This document shows positions 37,431 through 45,817 of a stretch of 64,000 nucleotides of DNA, piece by piece (position 1 is the first letter of the stretch; each line of letters starts with the position of its first letter). The notes beneath the pieces are model-generated. The model saw only the letters and a list, made by a program, of their open reading frames with translations. It searched no databases and was not told the DNA's origin. The stretch spans positions 310,001 to 374,000 of the forward strand of contig NZ_VTHB01000001.1 of NCBI RefSeq assembly GCF_009729205.1. Reading direction: 5' to 3'. The position numbers and the translations under genes are program-made. Origin of the DNA: Mycobacteroides sp. CBMA 271 (GTDB lineage Bacteria; Actinomycetota; Actinomycetes; Mycobacteriales; Mycobacteriaceae).

Positions 37431-38585
37431 TCAGCCGCAATGCACTGCGATCGCTCGCAGGAACTCGATGCTCTCCATATCGCGATTGGTCGATTCCCCA
37501 CTTGTGGTGCCGTAGTTGCGATTTGCGGAAAGTTTGACGACGACAGTGTCACGGGACGGGTCGACGTACACGTACTGGTTGTACACACCCATGGCGGCGA
37601 ACTCGCCGTGGTCGCCGTCGGGCAACCACCACTGATAGCCGTACCCGATGGGAAGAGTGTGGTCATTCAAAATGACACGGCCGGGTTGCAGATGCGCAGC
37701 GGAGGCCGTCAGTGAGGCCTCGACCCACTCGGCCGGGATGACCTGCTGGCCCTGCCAGATACCCCGATTGCGGAACAACTCACCGAGCCGGGCGAAGTCG
37801 AGAGGGATGAGATTGACTCCGGCGAAAGCCATTTCCGTACCGGCACTGTCGATGAGCCAGTAGCCGGGCGCGGTGAACCCGAGCGGTTCGGCAAGTTTTT
37901 CTTGCATGTAGTCCGCTAGCGAACATTTCGTCGCGCGGGCAACCAAAGCACCCAACGCCTGCGTATCGGCCGAGTTGTAACGGCACACGGTGCCCGGCTC
38001 GTTCTCGCGGACCATATCGGCGACAAAGGCATCCAATGTGCTGGCGCCACCCATGACTGCGCCGAGACGGAAGATGTCGGAATTCGGATCCGCATAGTCT
38101 TCGTTCCATCGGGCACCCGAAGACATTTGCAGCACGTGACGGATGGCGACACCGTCATATGCCGAGCCGGGTGTGACATCGATGTAGTCACTGATCGGTT
38201 CATCCACACTGCCGATGGCGCCCTCCCCGAGCGCAATGCCGACCAGCGTGGATACGAAGCTTTTGGCCACCGAGAACGAGATCCAGTGCGTGTCTCGGCC
38301 ACCGGTGAGGGCGTAGTACTCCGATCGCACCGCCCCGTTCTTCAGCACGATCAATGCCGCGGTATCGGTGTCGATCAGAAAACTGTGTACCGACCGTGCG
38401 GACCCGTCCATGTCGTAGGTCTGCGGTAGCTGGGCCTGCTCGCCATGGGGAAATGGCATCGGCGCCGAAGATGGCGCCATTTTCCGCACCGGCAGCAGAT
38501 CGGCAAGGCGAGAGAACCTTTCGTGCTGCGGCGCACCGGTGAAGAGGGCGAGGTCGAGAGTCGAGGTGATGGTCTGTCCGTCCAT
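37431..38585 (-). CDS. serine hydrolase, beta-lactamase/EstB class C type
   Basis: A 384-residue member of the beta-lactamase-related (PF00144) family. The active-site SxxK is S-V-A-K in WISFSVAKSFVSTLVGIAL (around residue 125), the YxN motif is Y-N-S in CRYNSADTQALGAL, and later GYGYQWWLPDG marks the third region. Likely a lipid esterase or amide hydrolase. No signal peptide. The ATG at 38585 starts 15 bp from the operator at 38601; the upstream frame would cross the operator and the divergent TetR. Confidence 0.88.
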   Translation of the reverse strand: MDGQTITSTLDLALFTGAPQHERFSRLADLLPVRKMAPSSAPMPFPHGEQAQLPQTYDMDGSARSVHSFLIDTDTAALIVLKNGAVRSEYYALTGGRDTHWISFSVAKSFVSTLVGIALGEGAIGSVDEPISDYIDVTPGSAYDGVAIRHVLQMSSGARWNEDYADPNSDIFRLGAVMGGASTLDAFVADMVRENEPGTVCRYNSADTQALGALVARATKCSLADYMQEKLAEPLGFTAPGYWLIDSAGTEMAFAGVNLIPLDFARLGELFRNRGIWQGQQVIPAEWVEASLTASAAHLQPGRVILNDHTLPIGYGYQWWLPDGDHGEFAAMGVYNQYVYVDPSRDTVVVKLSANRNYGTTSGESTNRDMESIEFLRAIAVHCG

Positions 38586-38600
38586 ATCCAAGGACGATAG

Positions 38601-38618
38601 ACGAACCGATCGGTTTGT
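38601..38618. promoter_or_regulatory. TetR operator with ACCGATCGGT core
   Basis: ACGAACCGATCGGTTTGT, one mismatched pair. It is followed by a weaker AACCAAATGGTT dyad at 38620-38631. The core is identical to that of 7858-7881 before the MpaB-like gene. Confidence 0.7.
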
Positions 38619-38654
38619 CAACCAAATGGTTCGCCTACTTTGTATAGTGCACTC

Positions 38655-39251
38655 ATGGAACAGGGGCCTGTGCGCGTCGACGGCCGCGCGCTGAGATATC
38701 AGAACCGTCGACCAGAGCTCTTGGCGGCGGCCGCCGAGTACGTCCTCGACCATGGGTTCGGGGAGTTGTCTCTGCGCCCAATGGCCCTCGCACTCGGCGT
38801 CACTCACTCAACCCTGATCCGCCAGTTCGCTTCCAAGGAAGCGCTCCTGGCCGAGGTCGTCGAATACATCCGCAACCGACTTCTCTCCCAGGTCGCCGAG
38901 CTCGACGGGGCCCAATCCACCGCTGAACTGCTGCACGCCTTTTGGCGTCTACTCGATGACCCCAGGGAACGCCGACAGTTCGCGCTGCTCACCGAGATCT
39001 ACGCCCTCGCCCAACGCGACAGGGATCGCTATGCCGCCGTTCTCAGGTCCTCAGCGGAAGACTTCCGCCGCCCAATCGAAGCCCTGCTCATCCGCGACGG
39101 GCGCTCACCCGATCGTGCGATAGCGATCGCCACAGCGCTGCTCGCCCAGATCCGTGGTCTTCAGCTCGACCTTGCCGCGACAGGGGACCATCGCCGCATC
39201 AACGACGCGTTTTCCGCCACCGTCGCCGCCCTCCTGCCCCCAACGGGGTAG
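38655..39251 (+). CDS. TetR family transcriptional regulator
   Basis: A 198-residue TetR regulator: RRPELLAAAAEYVLDHGFGE then LSLRPMALALGVTHSTLIRQ FAS as the HTH (about residues 36-58), and a variable helical ligand domain. TATAGT at 38643-38648 ends 6 nt before the ATG at 38655, so the mRNA should be leaderless; an upstream ATG at 38640 would lie in the promoter. Divergent from the serine hydrolase with the ACCGATCGGT operator between, so it likely controls both, and perhaps the distant MpaB-like gene. Confidence 0.92.
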   Translation: MEQGPVRVDGRALRYQNRRPELLAAAAEYVLDHGFGELSLRPMALALGVTHSTLIRQFASKEALLAEVVEYIRNRLLSQVAELDGAQSTAELLHAFWRLLDDPRERRQFALLTEIYALAQRDRDRYAAVLRSSAEDFRRPIEALLIRDGRSPDRAIAIATALLAQIRGLQLDLAATGDHRRINDAFSATVAALLPPTG

Positions 39252-39315
39252 CCGGTGGCCGAGAGTCACCAGGAAATGGACGTTTCCCGATAATCAGCTG
39301 TGAAACAGCTGTGTG

Positions 39316-39353
39316 TGATCTTGATCGGGCGTAGGGTGCGCCCATCAAGATCA
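39316..39353 (+). other. stable hairpin before a mini-ORF
   Basis: TGATCTTGAT-C-GGGCG pairs with CGCCC-ATCAAGATCA around a 7-nt loop, 15 bp plus one bulge. There is no T tract. AAAGGGGG follows at once and then GTG at 39367, so it could be a leader structure. It is 65 bp after the TetR stop, and may also act as a terminator. Confidence 0.5.
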
Positions 39354-39366
39354 AAGGGGGCCCATT

Positions 39367-39432
39367 GTGGCTGCACCAGGTTGGTACTACGGTCCGCCAG
39401 GCATGTCGGTAGCGATCCACGCCAGGCGTTAG
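39367..39432 (+). CDS. possible 21-aa mini-ORF
   Basis: GTG at 39367, 6 nt after AAAGGGGG, reads VAAPGWYYGPPGMSVAIHAR and stops at TAG. The PGWYYGPPG part recalls the start of DUF2510 (PGWYPDP) domains, so a truncated gene start is another reading. No other evidence of coding in 39252-39563, a 312-bp gap. Confidence 0.25.
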   Translation: MAAPGWYYGPPGMSVAIHARR

Positions 39433-39563
39433 TCACGCAAAGCCGGGCCCACGGTCGGCCGCAGTGCACAGGCGCCCGGGCACGGAAAAGTAGTTGCAGG
39501 CAGTCCCTGCATAGTTCACATCGCCGCCCTGTCGGACGGTCGCATAGCGCGTCAAGGGGTCTC

Positions 39564-40634
39564 ATGACTCTCGGGCAGACATTCGATCCTCGAAACAATG
39601 CACTCAACGCATGGCGGATTGTGCTGGCCGCCTCCGTCATTCTCGCGCACTCCTGGCCGCTCACCGGCCACAAGCTGCCGTATCCGATGGGACCCCTGCT
39701 TGCACAGGTGGGGGTAGACGGCTTTTTTGCGCTCTCCGGGTTCCTCATCACGTCGAGCTGGATGCGCAATCCGAGGCCTCGCGAGTACTTCAGCGCACGG
39801 GCCTTACGCATCTTCCCCGGATTGTGGGTTTGCCTAATGGTCACCGCATTCGTGATCGCACCCCTCAGCGTCACCATCCAGGGCGGTTCGGCCACAAGCC
39901 TGCTCACATCACTGAAACCCATCGAGTACGTCCTCAACAATGGCCTACTGAACGTCTACTACGTCGGCATTGACGGAACTCCCAAAGACATTCCCTGGCC
40001 GGGCGTGTGGAACGGATCGATCTGGACCCTCGTCTTCGAAGTCATCTGCTACCTCGCGGTGGCCGCCTTGGGTGCCATGGGCCTGCTGAAGCGGAGCTGG
40101 ACCATTCCGTCAGCTTTCGTGTTATTCCTTTGTGCCACAGCATATTTCTCATATCCGGCCTTCGCCTTGGAAACCATTCCGCAGATGGTGGCGCGATTTG
40201 CCGTGATGTTCGCGGCCGGCGCACTGCTGTTCCAGTTTCGAGACGTCATACCTGCCCGATGGTCGCTCATCACGATATGCCTTGGCGCTCTGGTTCTTTC
40301 CGGACTGTTATCCAACTACCGGGTAATCGGCGCTCTTCCGTTGGCGTACATAGTCATCGCGTCGGGCGCACTCATCCATGACAAGCGACTCAACCTACGC
40401 AACGACCTGTCCTACGGCGTGTACATCTATGCGTTCCCTATCCAACAGTTCTTGGCCGTCTTGGGATTTGCCGACCTGAACCCGTTCCTGTTCTTCGCGA
40501 TAGCAACGACGGCAACTCTGCCGATGGCGGCACTGAGTTGGTTCGTGGTCGAAAAGCATGCGATGTCGCTGAAGTCCCGGCTCACCCGGACAGTGAGACC
40601 GGGGGCCGGCGGGCCCGCGGACCAACCCGTATAG
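39564..40634 (+). CDS. acyltransferase 3 (OafA/YrhL) family membrane protein
   Basis: A 356-residue integral membrane protein with about ten helices. AT3 motifs: NALNAWRIVLAASVILAHSW with the catalytic-type His, GVDGFFALSGFLITSSWMRN, and ARALRIFPGLWVCLMVTAFV. Such enzymes O-acetylate or succinylate cell-surface sugars or lipids. No SGNH domain is attached. The ATG at 39564 was chosen where the first helix begins; the frame reads back to 39300 with no coding character. The C-terminus is basic and cytoplasmic. Confidence 0.9.
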   Translation: MTLGQTFDPRNNALNAWRIVLAASVILAHSWPLTGHKLPYPMGPLLAQVGVDGFFALSGFLITSSWMRNPRPREYFSARALRIFPGLWVCLMVTAFVIAPLSVTIQGGSATSLLTSLKPIEYVLNNGLLNVYYVGIDGTPKDIPWPGVWNGSIWTLVFEVICYLAVAALGAMGLLKRSWTIPSAFVLFLCATAYFSYPAFALETIPQMVARFAVMFAAGALLFQFRDVIPARWSLITICLGALVLSGLLSNYRVIGALPLAYIVIASGALIHDKRLNLRNDLSYGVYIYAFPIQQFLAVLGFADLNPFLFFAIATTATLPMAALSWFVVEKHAMSLKSRLTRTVRPGAGGPADQPV

Positions 40635-40746
40635 GCGCTCTCTGTTCGATGGGCGCAATACCGGAACACTGCAGCGGACCTCCCCCGCGGACTACGGTAT
40701 CTTCGTCCGAGGGCCGGGGTGCCGCATCTGCTTGGAGGTACTACCC

Positions 40747-41541
40747 ATGCGCTCGTTCAGCGTGGCCCTGCTCGTAACGGTTGCCGCCATCTTCGGTTCT
40801 ACTGGCGTGGCGGCGGCAGCGCCGCACGACTACTGCGCCGACCTCAAGGGCAGCAATACCGGCACCACCTGCGAGATCCATCTGTCCGACCCTGGGTACA
40901 GCGTCGACATCACCATGCCGCTGAACCACCCCGAGCAGAAGTCGATGGCCGAATACATTGCCAAGACGCGAGACGCGTTCCTCAATTCGGCCAAGTCCGG
41001 TACCGCCCGCAGCACGCCGTATCAGTTGAGCATCAAGCCGACGGAATACACCTCGGCGATCCCCCCACGCGGCACGCAGACCGTGGTGTTCAAGGTGTAC
41101 CAAAACACTGGCACGCCGCAGACGACGTACAAGGCCTACAACTGGGACCAGAGCTATCGCAAAGCGATCACTTACACGGCCGCACCTGACGACAAAGAAA
41201 ATGTGCCGCTGTGGCGGGTGGACGATCCGCTGAAGACCGTCGCGCCGATCGTCCAGGCCCTGCTGCAGCAGCAGCTGGCACCGCCGGTCGCACCTCCCAC
41301 ACCGACTACAACCTCGGGACAGCCGACTACCACCACGTCGTCGACGACTACGACGCCACCACCGCCCCCGCCGTTACCGTTCTCACCCGCGTCGCTGTAC
41401 AACCCTGCCAACTACCAGAACTTCGCGATCCTCAACGACGGAGTGGCCTTCTATTTCGACCAGGGCGCATTGTTGCCCGACTCATTCGGAGCGCTGCAGG
41501 TACTGGTACCCCGGTCGGCAATCGACCCCATGATCGCTTAA
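40747..41541 (+). CDS. secreted RsiV/Mpt64-like (DUF3298) protein with PT-rich linker
   Basis: A 264-residue exported protein. Signal peptide MRSFSVALLVTVAAIFGSTG with cleavage after AAA near residue 26. Domain with CADLKGSNTGTTCEIHL, YNWDQSYRKAITY, then a Pro/Thr low-complexity linker (about residues 178-205) and a C-terminal DUF3298-like piece LNDGVAFYFDQGALLPDSFG ending VPRSAIDPMIA, close to the end of Mpt64. GGAGGT is 8 nt before the ATG. Role unknown; Mpt64 is a secreted antigen. The linker inside the domain is unusual. Confidence 0.88.
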   Translation: MRSFSVALLVTVAAIFGSTGVAAAAPHDYCADLKGSNTGTTCEIHLSDPGYSVDITMPLNHPEQKSMAEYIAKTRDAFLNSAKSGTARSTPYQLSIKPTEYTSAIPPRGTQTVVFKVYQNTGTPQTTYKAYNWDQSYRKAITYTAAPDDKENVPLWRVDDPLKTVAPIVQALLQQQLAPPVAPPTPTTTSGQPTTTTSSTTTTPPPPPPLPFSPASLYNPANYQNFAILNDGVAFYFDQGALLPDSFGALQVLVPRSAIDPMIA

Positions 41542-41649
41542 CACTTTCAAGCTCTGGTTTTGGGATGTCGAACCCTGAGGCAAACCAAACTGCGTCCTCG
41601 CCGCGGGATTTCATACCCGCGGACACACACGCCAGGCCCGGCAAGGACG

Positions 41650-42672
41650 CTACTTGTGGAGTGTGAATTGATGGACGCTGGTCTGTCCTTCGCGGAAGAG
41701 TCGCTGGCAGCCTGTTAGGTACTTCACGTAGCGCTGGTAGACCTCTTCGGATTGCGTAGCGATGGCTTGATCCCGGTGCCGTTGTAGCGCAGTCGCCCAT
41801 AGTTGGAGAGTGCGTACGTAGTGAGGGCCAATCTCATGGATGCGGGCGATATCAAATCCAGCGCCAGTGGCATTTTCGGCCACCATTGACACCGAGGGCA
41901 GTCTGCCCCCGGGGAAAATCTCGGTCATGATGAATTTGGCAAAACGGGCCAGCTCGAAAGTCATGGGCACACCGCGGGCTTTCGCTTCGTCGTAGTGCAC
42001 GGCAGTGATCGTGTGCAGCAACATGATTCCGTCAGCAGGCAGTGCGCGGTAGGCCATCTGGAAGAAGGCCCGGTAGCGCTCATGTCCGAAGTGTTCGAAG
42101 GCACCAATCGACACGATGCGGTCGGCTTTGCCGTGAAATTCCTCCCAGCCCTGTAGCCGGACGTCGATTGTTCGGCGGGTAGGGATCCTGCCCAGCTTGT
42201 CGAGAGCGTATTTGCGCTGTTCATCCGACAGCGTCAGCCCGATGACGTTGACATCGTAGTTTTCGATTGCCCGTTGCATACCCGCGCCCCACCCGCAGCC
42301 GATGTCGAGCAATGTCATGCCGGGCTCAAGCTGCAACTTGCCCAGCGCGAGATCAAACTTGGCTAGCTGAGCCTCATCGATGGTCATCTCGTCACGTTCG
42401 AAGTAGCCGCAGGTGTACCCCATTGTCGGGCCTAGGAACAACTCGAAGAACTCGTTCGAGATATCGTAAATCGACTGCAGTTCTTCGTACTTCGGCTCCC
42501 ATTTCCCTGTAGATGTGCCGGCGCCGATGTTCCGTGGCCTGAGCTTCTTGTCATTGCTGACCACTTCCCCGGAGGCATTGACGGCTTGAGGTTCGGCGCG
42601 TTTGGGTTGACGCTCTGGGGGTTTGGTCTTGGCGCCTTCGAAATCCTCTGAGCCGGGGAATTCCTTCTGCAT
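41650..42672 (-). CDS. cyclopropane-fatty-acid/mycolic-acid-type methyltransferase
   Basis: A 340-residue SAM-dependent methyltransferase of the CmaA/MmaA/Cfa family. Substrate-side motif YDISNEFFELFLGPTMGYTC (residues 69-88), SAM loop LLDIGCGWG (121-129), IVSIGAFEHFGHERY around residue 187. It differs from mycolate methyltransferases in a 60-residue charged N-terminal extension (NASGEVVSNDKKLRPRN). It probably modifies a fatty acyl double bond. It is the last gene of a minus-strand group with an ADH and an SDR, 22 bp after the ADH. Confidence 0.92.
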   Translation of the reverse strand: MQKEFPGSEDFEGAKTKPPERQPKRAEPQAVNASGEVVSNDKKLRPRNIGAGTSTGKWEPKYEELQSIYDISNEFFELFLGPTMGYTCGYFERDEMTIDEAQLAKFDLALGKLQLEPGMTLLDIGCGWGAGMQRAIENYDVNVIGLTLSDEQRKYALDKLGRIPTRRTIDVRLQGWEEFHGKADRIVSIGAFEHFGHERYRAFFQMAYRALPADGIMLLHTITAVHYDEAKARGVPMTFELARFAKFIMTEIFPGGRLPSVSMVAENATGAGFDIARIHEIGPHYVRTLQLWATALQRHRDQAIATQSEEVYQRYVKYLTGCQRLFREGQTSVHQFTLHK

Positions 42673-42694
42673 GCGTATTTCCTCCCGTCGGCGC

Positions 42695-43705
42695 TCAGGG
42701 CGTCAGGACGGCGCGGTAGCGAGCGTTGCTCATGTCCTGGAAGGTAGTTTCTGCAGTTTCCAGGGGGTGGGTTTCGATAAGGGGACGGATGCCTTTGAGG
42801 ACCGCAAAATCGAGAGTGTCTTCGCTGTCCTTGGCGTGTCCGCTGTACCAGCCGATCACCGATCGTCGACCGAAAACCAGTTGGTCGGCCGAAAACTGCA
42901 GGGGCGCATGATCGGTGGCGATTACCATGAGGCGGCCATTGGGCCGCAGGCCCTGAATAAGATCGACCTGTGCATCGGCGACCCCCGCGGTGGACAGAAT
43001 AGTGGCCGCACCGCCGAGACGTGACAGGGCTTCCCCCGCGCTTCCATCGGTGCTGTCGATGTATTCGTCGGCACCCAATTGCCGGGCCAGCCGAGCTTTG
43101 TTGTGGCCGCGGTTGATAGCTACGGTTCTGAAACCCATTTTGTCGGCGAACTGCACGGCCAGATGCCCCAGCCCGCCGATCCCCTGAATCGCAACAGTGT
43201 CGCCGGGGCCGGCTCCGCTGTGCCGCAGCGCGTTGAATGTTGTGATTCCCGCACACATGAGGGGTGCGGCCTCTTCGAATGACAGTTCATCGGGGATGCG
43301 TGCAACCGCTTCTTGCGGGGCCACAAGGTATTCGGCGTAGCCGCCGTCGTAGGACGCGCCGACTACCTGCGCGTGGGCGCAATTGGCGAAGTCACCGGCT
43401 CGGCACCACTGACATTGCCGGCAGTAGCCTCCCTGCCAGCCGACACCAACCCTCTCGCCTTGTCGCCACCCAGTGAGCCTGTCGCCGACGGCGTCAATCA
43501 CGCCAGCGATCTCATGTCCAGGAACACGCGGGAAGATCACGCCGAGTAGGCCATTGCGGGCGATGTTCTCCCCGCCGCATACGCCGCAGGCACGCACACG
43601 GATCCGGACTTGACCCGGGCCGGGCTCGGGAACCGGGATCTTCCCGACCACGAATGGCGCACCGGCAGCCACCGCTTGGACTGCACGCATCACCGATTCA
43701 CTCAT
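42695..43705 (-). CDS. zinc-dependent alcohol dehydrogenase
   Basis: A 336-residue medium-chain dehydrogenase. Catalytic zinc in RACGVCGGEN and GHEIAG, structural zinc cysteines in GYCRQCQWCRAGDFANC, NAD(P) motif GIGGLGHLAVQFAD near residue 170. The catalytic motif reads CGVCGGE, where many relatives have CGxCHSD or CGTDLH, so the second ligand position is changed to Gly. It oxidises alcohols or reduces aldehydes of unknown identity. Operon with the SDR (20 bp) and methyltransferase (22 bp). Confidence 0.92.
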   Translation of the reverse strand: MSESVMRAVQAVAAGAPFVVGKIPVPEPGPGQVRIRVRACGVCGGENIARNGLLGVIFPRVPGHEIAGVIDAVGDRLTGWRQGERVGVGWQGGYCRQCQWCRAGDFANCAHAQVVGASYDGGYAEYLVAPQEAVARIPDELSFEEAAPLMCAGITTFNALRHSGAGPGDTVAIQGIGGLGHLAVQFADKMGFRTVAINRGHNKARLARQLGADEYIDSTDGSAGEALSRLGGAATILSTAGVADAQVDLIQGLRPNGRLMVIATDHAPLQFSADQLVFGRRSVIGWYSGHAKDSEDTLDFAVLKGIRPLIETHPLETAETTFQDMSNARYRAVLTP

Positions 43706-43725
43706 TCGAACTCTCCCTAAATGGA

Positions 43726-44475
43726 CTAGTTGCTGGATCCGCCGTTCATAAGGATTTCCTCGCCGGTGATGAACAGCGCTTGCTCGCTGGCCAGGAACTC
43801 CACAAAGCCGGCGACATCGTCGGCGGTGGCCATGTGGCCGATCGGGATGGTGTCCAGCAGGCTCTTCTTGTATGGATCCTCATCGCTGACACCGGTGAAG
43901 ATCCCCGACCCGTCAATAGGGCCGGGGACGAGCGAGTTGACTGTGACCTGCCGGGACCCCAATTCCAGGGCCAGCACTCGCACCAGATATTTCGGTGCGG
44001 TCTTACTGGTGCCATACAGACCGAGCCCCGGCTGCGGTCGCGATGTCGAACTCGATGCGATGTTGATGATTCGGCCACCGTTGGAAATGTGGCGCGCGGC
44101 GGCCTGCATCACAAAATATGGCCCCTTGGTGTTAACGCGGAACAGCAGGTCGAAATCTTCCTCCGTCACCTCGACGACTGGAACATTCACCTTCTCGACG
44201 CCGGCGTTGGCGACGACGATATCGACTTTCCCGAAAGCATCGAGGGTCTCGGAGAACAGGCGGTTGATCTCCTCGACCTTCGAGACATCCGCCTGAACCA
44301 GCAGCGCCCTGACTCCTAGCTGTTCGACCGCGGAAACCACCTCATCAGCGGCCGATTTGTCCTTGGAATAGTTCACCACTACATCGGCCCCCAGCGACGC
44401 CAGGCGCAGTAAAATAGCCCTGCCCAACCCCTTAGAGGAGCCGGTGACAACAACGACTTTACCTTCGAAATTCAT
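43726..44475 (-). CDS. short-chain dehydrogenase/reductase (FabG-like)
   Basis: A 249-residue classical SDR: VTGSSKGLGRAILLRLASLG near residue 10, VVNYSKDK, ANAGVEKVN around residue 88, ASSSTS with catalytic Ser, YGTSKTAPKYLVRVLALELG with catalytic Tyr/Lys, and the C-terminal ITGEEILMNGG. First gene of the SDR-ADH-methyltransferase operon. Upstream is an AT-rich 322-bp region with a palindrome at 44577-44595. Confidence 0.92.
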   Translation of the reverse strand: MNFEGKVVVVTGSSKGLGRAILLRLASLGADVVVNYSKDKSAADEVVSAVEQLGVRALLVQADVSKVEEINRLFSETLDAFGKVDIVVANAGVEKVNVPVVEVTEEDFDLLFRVNTKGPYFVMQAAARHISNGGRIINIASSSTSRPQPGLGLYGTSKTAPKYLVRVLALELGSRQVTVNSLVPGPIDGSGIFTGVSDEDPYKKSLLDTIPIGHMATADDVAGFVEFLASEQALFITGEEILMNGGSSN

Positions 44476-44797
44476 CGACAGCCCCTAACCTAATTCTTCA
44501 CTGCGCCGTGTTTGATCACGAGACTGCACAGCGTATGCATCATCAAATATGTATATGCGCAAGGTGCACTCGCGTCCAACAAATAGCATTTGTTGTGCCA
44601 CAAGCGAGATTTGTCAATGTTGACGGCCTTAAACCGAACATGTAACCAAAAGCCGTGAATATGAAATATGGGTGAAACTTTGAAATATCTTGATTAACCA
44701 TTTCACTCTGTTGTCTTTCTTGCGATTCCGGTTTCGGGCACACCAGGTGCGGCGCCGTCGGGTGGGACCGCACCTGGCGCACAGGCTCAGCAGGCCA
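44476..44797. other. 322-bp AT-rich intergenic region
   Basis: No gene. Lower GC than its surroundings (for example AAATATGTATATGC near 44545 and TGAATATGAAATATGG near 44656), with promoter-like elements for the SDR operon on the minus strand and the palindrome at 44577-44595. Confidence 0.5.
44577..44595. promoter_or_regulatory. operator-like palindrome CAACAAA-N5-TTTGTTG
   Basis: Perfect 7-bp arms around TAGCA, about 100 bp upstream of the SDR start (44475). Regulator unknown. Confidence 0.5.
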
Positions 44798-45712
44798 TTA
44801 CAAAGACCCGCTGGTCCTGGAGTTTTTTGTGATGTCATTGAGGGTGCCGTGCGCGCCGAAAAGCTCCTCTTGCCACTGCGCGAGCAGTGGTCCTGTATCG
44901 ATATCGTCAGGGTGAAAACCCGGCCGCAAGTACAGCGCAGATTTCCCAAAAAGCCCGCGCAACAACGGACTACGGTTCAGCGCCCACGTTTGGCGGGCGA
45001 ATGCGATGGGATGTCGTCGCGCGTATGGATCCACGAGCATGCCAACAAACAGCGCCAGCGTCACCACCGGCCCCGTGATAGCGAGAATTACTGCCATCGT
45101 GACAATTCGAAGCCATTCAGGTCCGCCAACAGCGCGGTAGACATCGAACGCGACCGACTTGTGTTCGAGTTCTTCCAAAGCGTGCCAGTTCAGCAAGTTG
45201 ATGACCTCTGGGTCGTGCGGAACTTGCTGCACCCAAGGACTTTCGAGTACACGCTCGGCAAGAACCGCGGTGTAGTGCTCGAATGCGGCGGTCGCGGCGA
45301 GCCTGATATACCCGGGCACTCGAGATTCGACGGCGATGATCCGTCCTAGCAACTGATCGCCAGGGTCGAAGTATCCGATCAGGTACCCCAAGTCGATCAG
45401 CTTCCTGTTCAGCTCGCGATGTTGGTTGCCGTGCTTGGCTTCCTGACCGATGAATCCCGCCACCCGCTCTCGAAGTCCCTGATCGATGATCTCGTCAGAG
45501 AAGGCGCGCACGGAGCGAATGAAGAACTCTTCCCCAGCGGGAAACACTCCGGATATGAACGCGATGAAATGGCTGTGGGCCATGTCGCCCTCGACGAAGT
45601 ATTTGTACAGCGGAGTTCGCCGCCCAAACGGGAAGCTGATCCGCCGCACGTTCGGCACCGCCGTTGATACGGGTAACTGTACGTTACCGATACTTTCAGT
45701 ACGAGTTGTCAT
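44798..45712 (-). CDS. PF10118 metal-dependent hydrolase-like, putative di-iron protein
   Basis: A 304-residue protein of the PF10118 family. Two ExxH motifs, E91-x2-H94 (GQEAKHGNQH) and E181-x2-H184 (HALEELEHKSVAFDVY), plus E62 and the E145-H146 pair, describe a ferritin-like four-helix metal site. Two hydrophobic helices near residues 200-225 suggest membrane contact. The real activity is unknown; di-iron oxygenase or desaturase chemistry is plausible. A paralogue sits at 52629. Two palindromes lie upstream (45758, 45793). Confidence 0.82.
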   Translation of the reverse strand: MTTRTESIGNVQLPVSTAVPNVRRISFPFGRRTPLYKYFVEGDMAHSHFIAFISGVFPAGEEFFIRSVRAFSDEIIDQGLRERVAGFIGQEAKHGNQHRELNRKLIDLGYLIGYFDPGDQLLGRIIAVESRVPGYIRLAATAAFEHYTAVLAERVLESPWVQQVPHDPEVINLLNWHALEELEHKSVAFDVYRAVGGPEWLRIVTMAVILAITGPVVTLALFVGMLVDPYARRHPIAFARQTWALNRSPLLRGLFGKSALYLRPGFHPDDIDTGPLLAQWQEELFGAHGTLNDITKNSRTSGSL

Positions 45713-45757
45713 GCGCGAAATCTACCCCACAGCAGAGACATCTGTAAACCCATAGTT

Positions 45758-45772
45758 CAGTACTTTTTACTG
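45758..45772. promoter_or_regulatory. palindrome CAGTA-N5-TACTG
   Basis: CAGTACTTTTTACTG, 45 bp upstream of the PF10118 gene start, at the place of its promoter. Confidence 0.45.
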
Positions 45773-45792
45773 GTTTGACATGGGAATTTAGA

Positions 45793-45817
45793 TTTGATGC
45801 ATCAGCGATGCATCAAA
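45793..45817. repeat. 25-bp perfect inverted repeat TTTGATGCATC-AGC-GATGCATCAAA
   Basis: 11-bp perfect arms around AGC, 80 bp upstream of the PF10118 gene. May be a high-affinity operator or a stem-loop. The direct context (45713-46146, 434 bp) has no confident gene. Confidence 0.65.

Noticed and set aside
37431..38585. True beta-lactamase
   Set aside because: SxxK and YxN motifs fit the wider serine hydrolase family, but there is no signal peptide and no other support for a secreted beta-lactamase.
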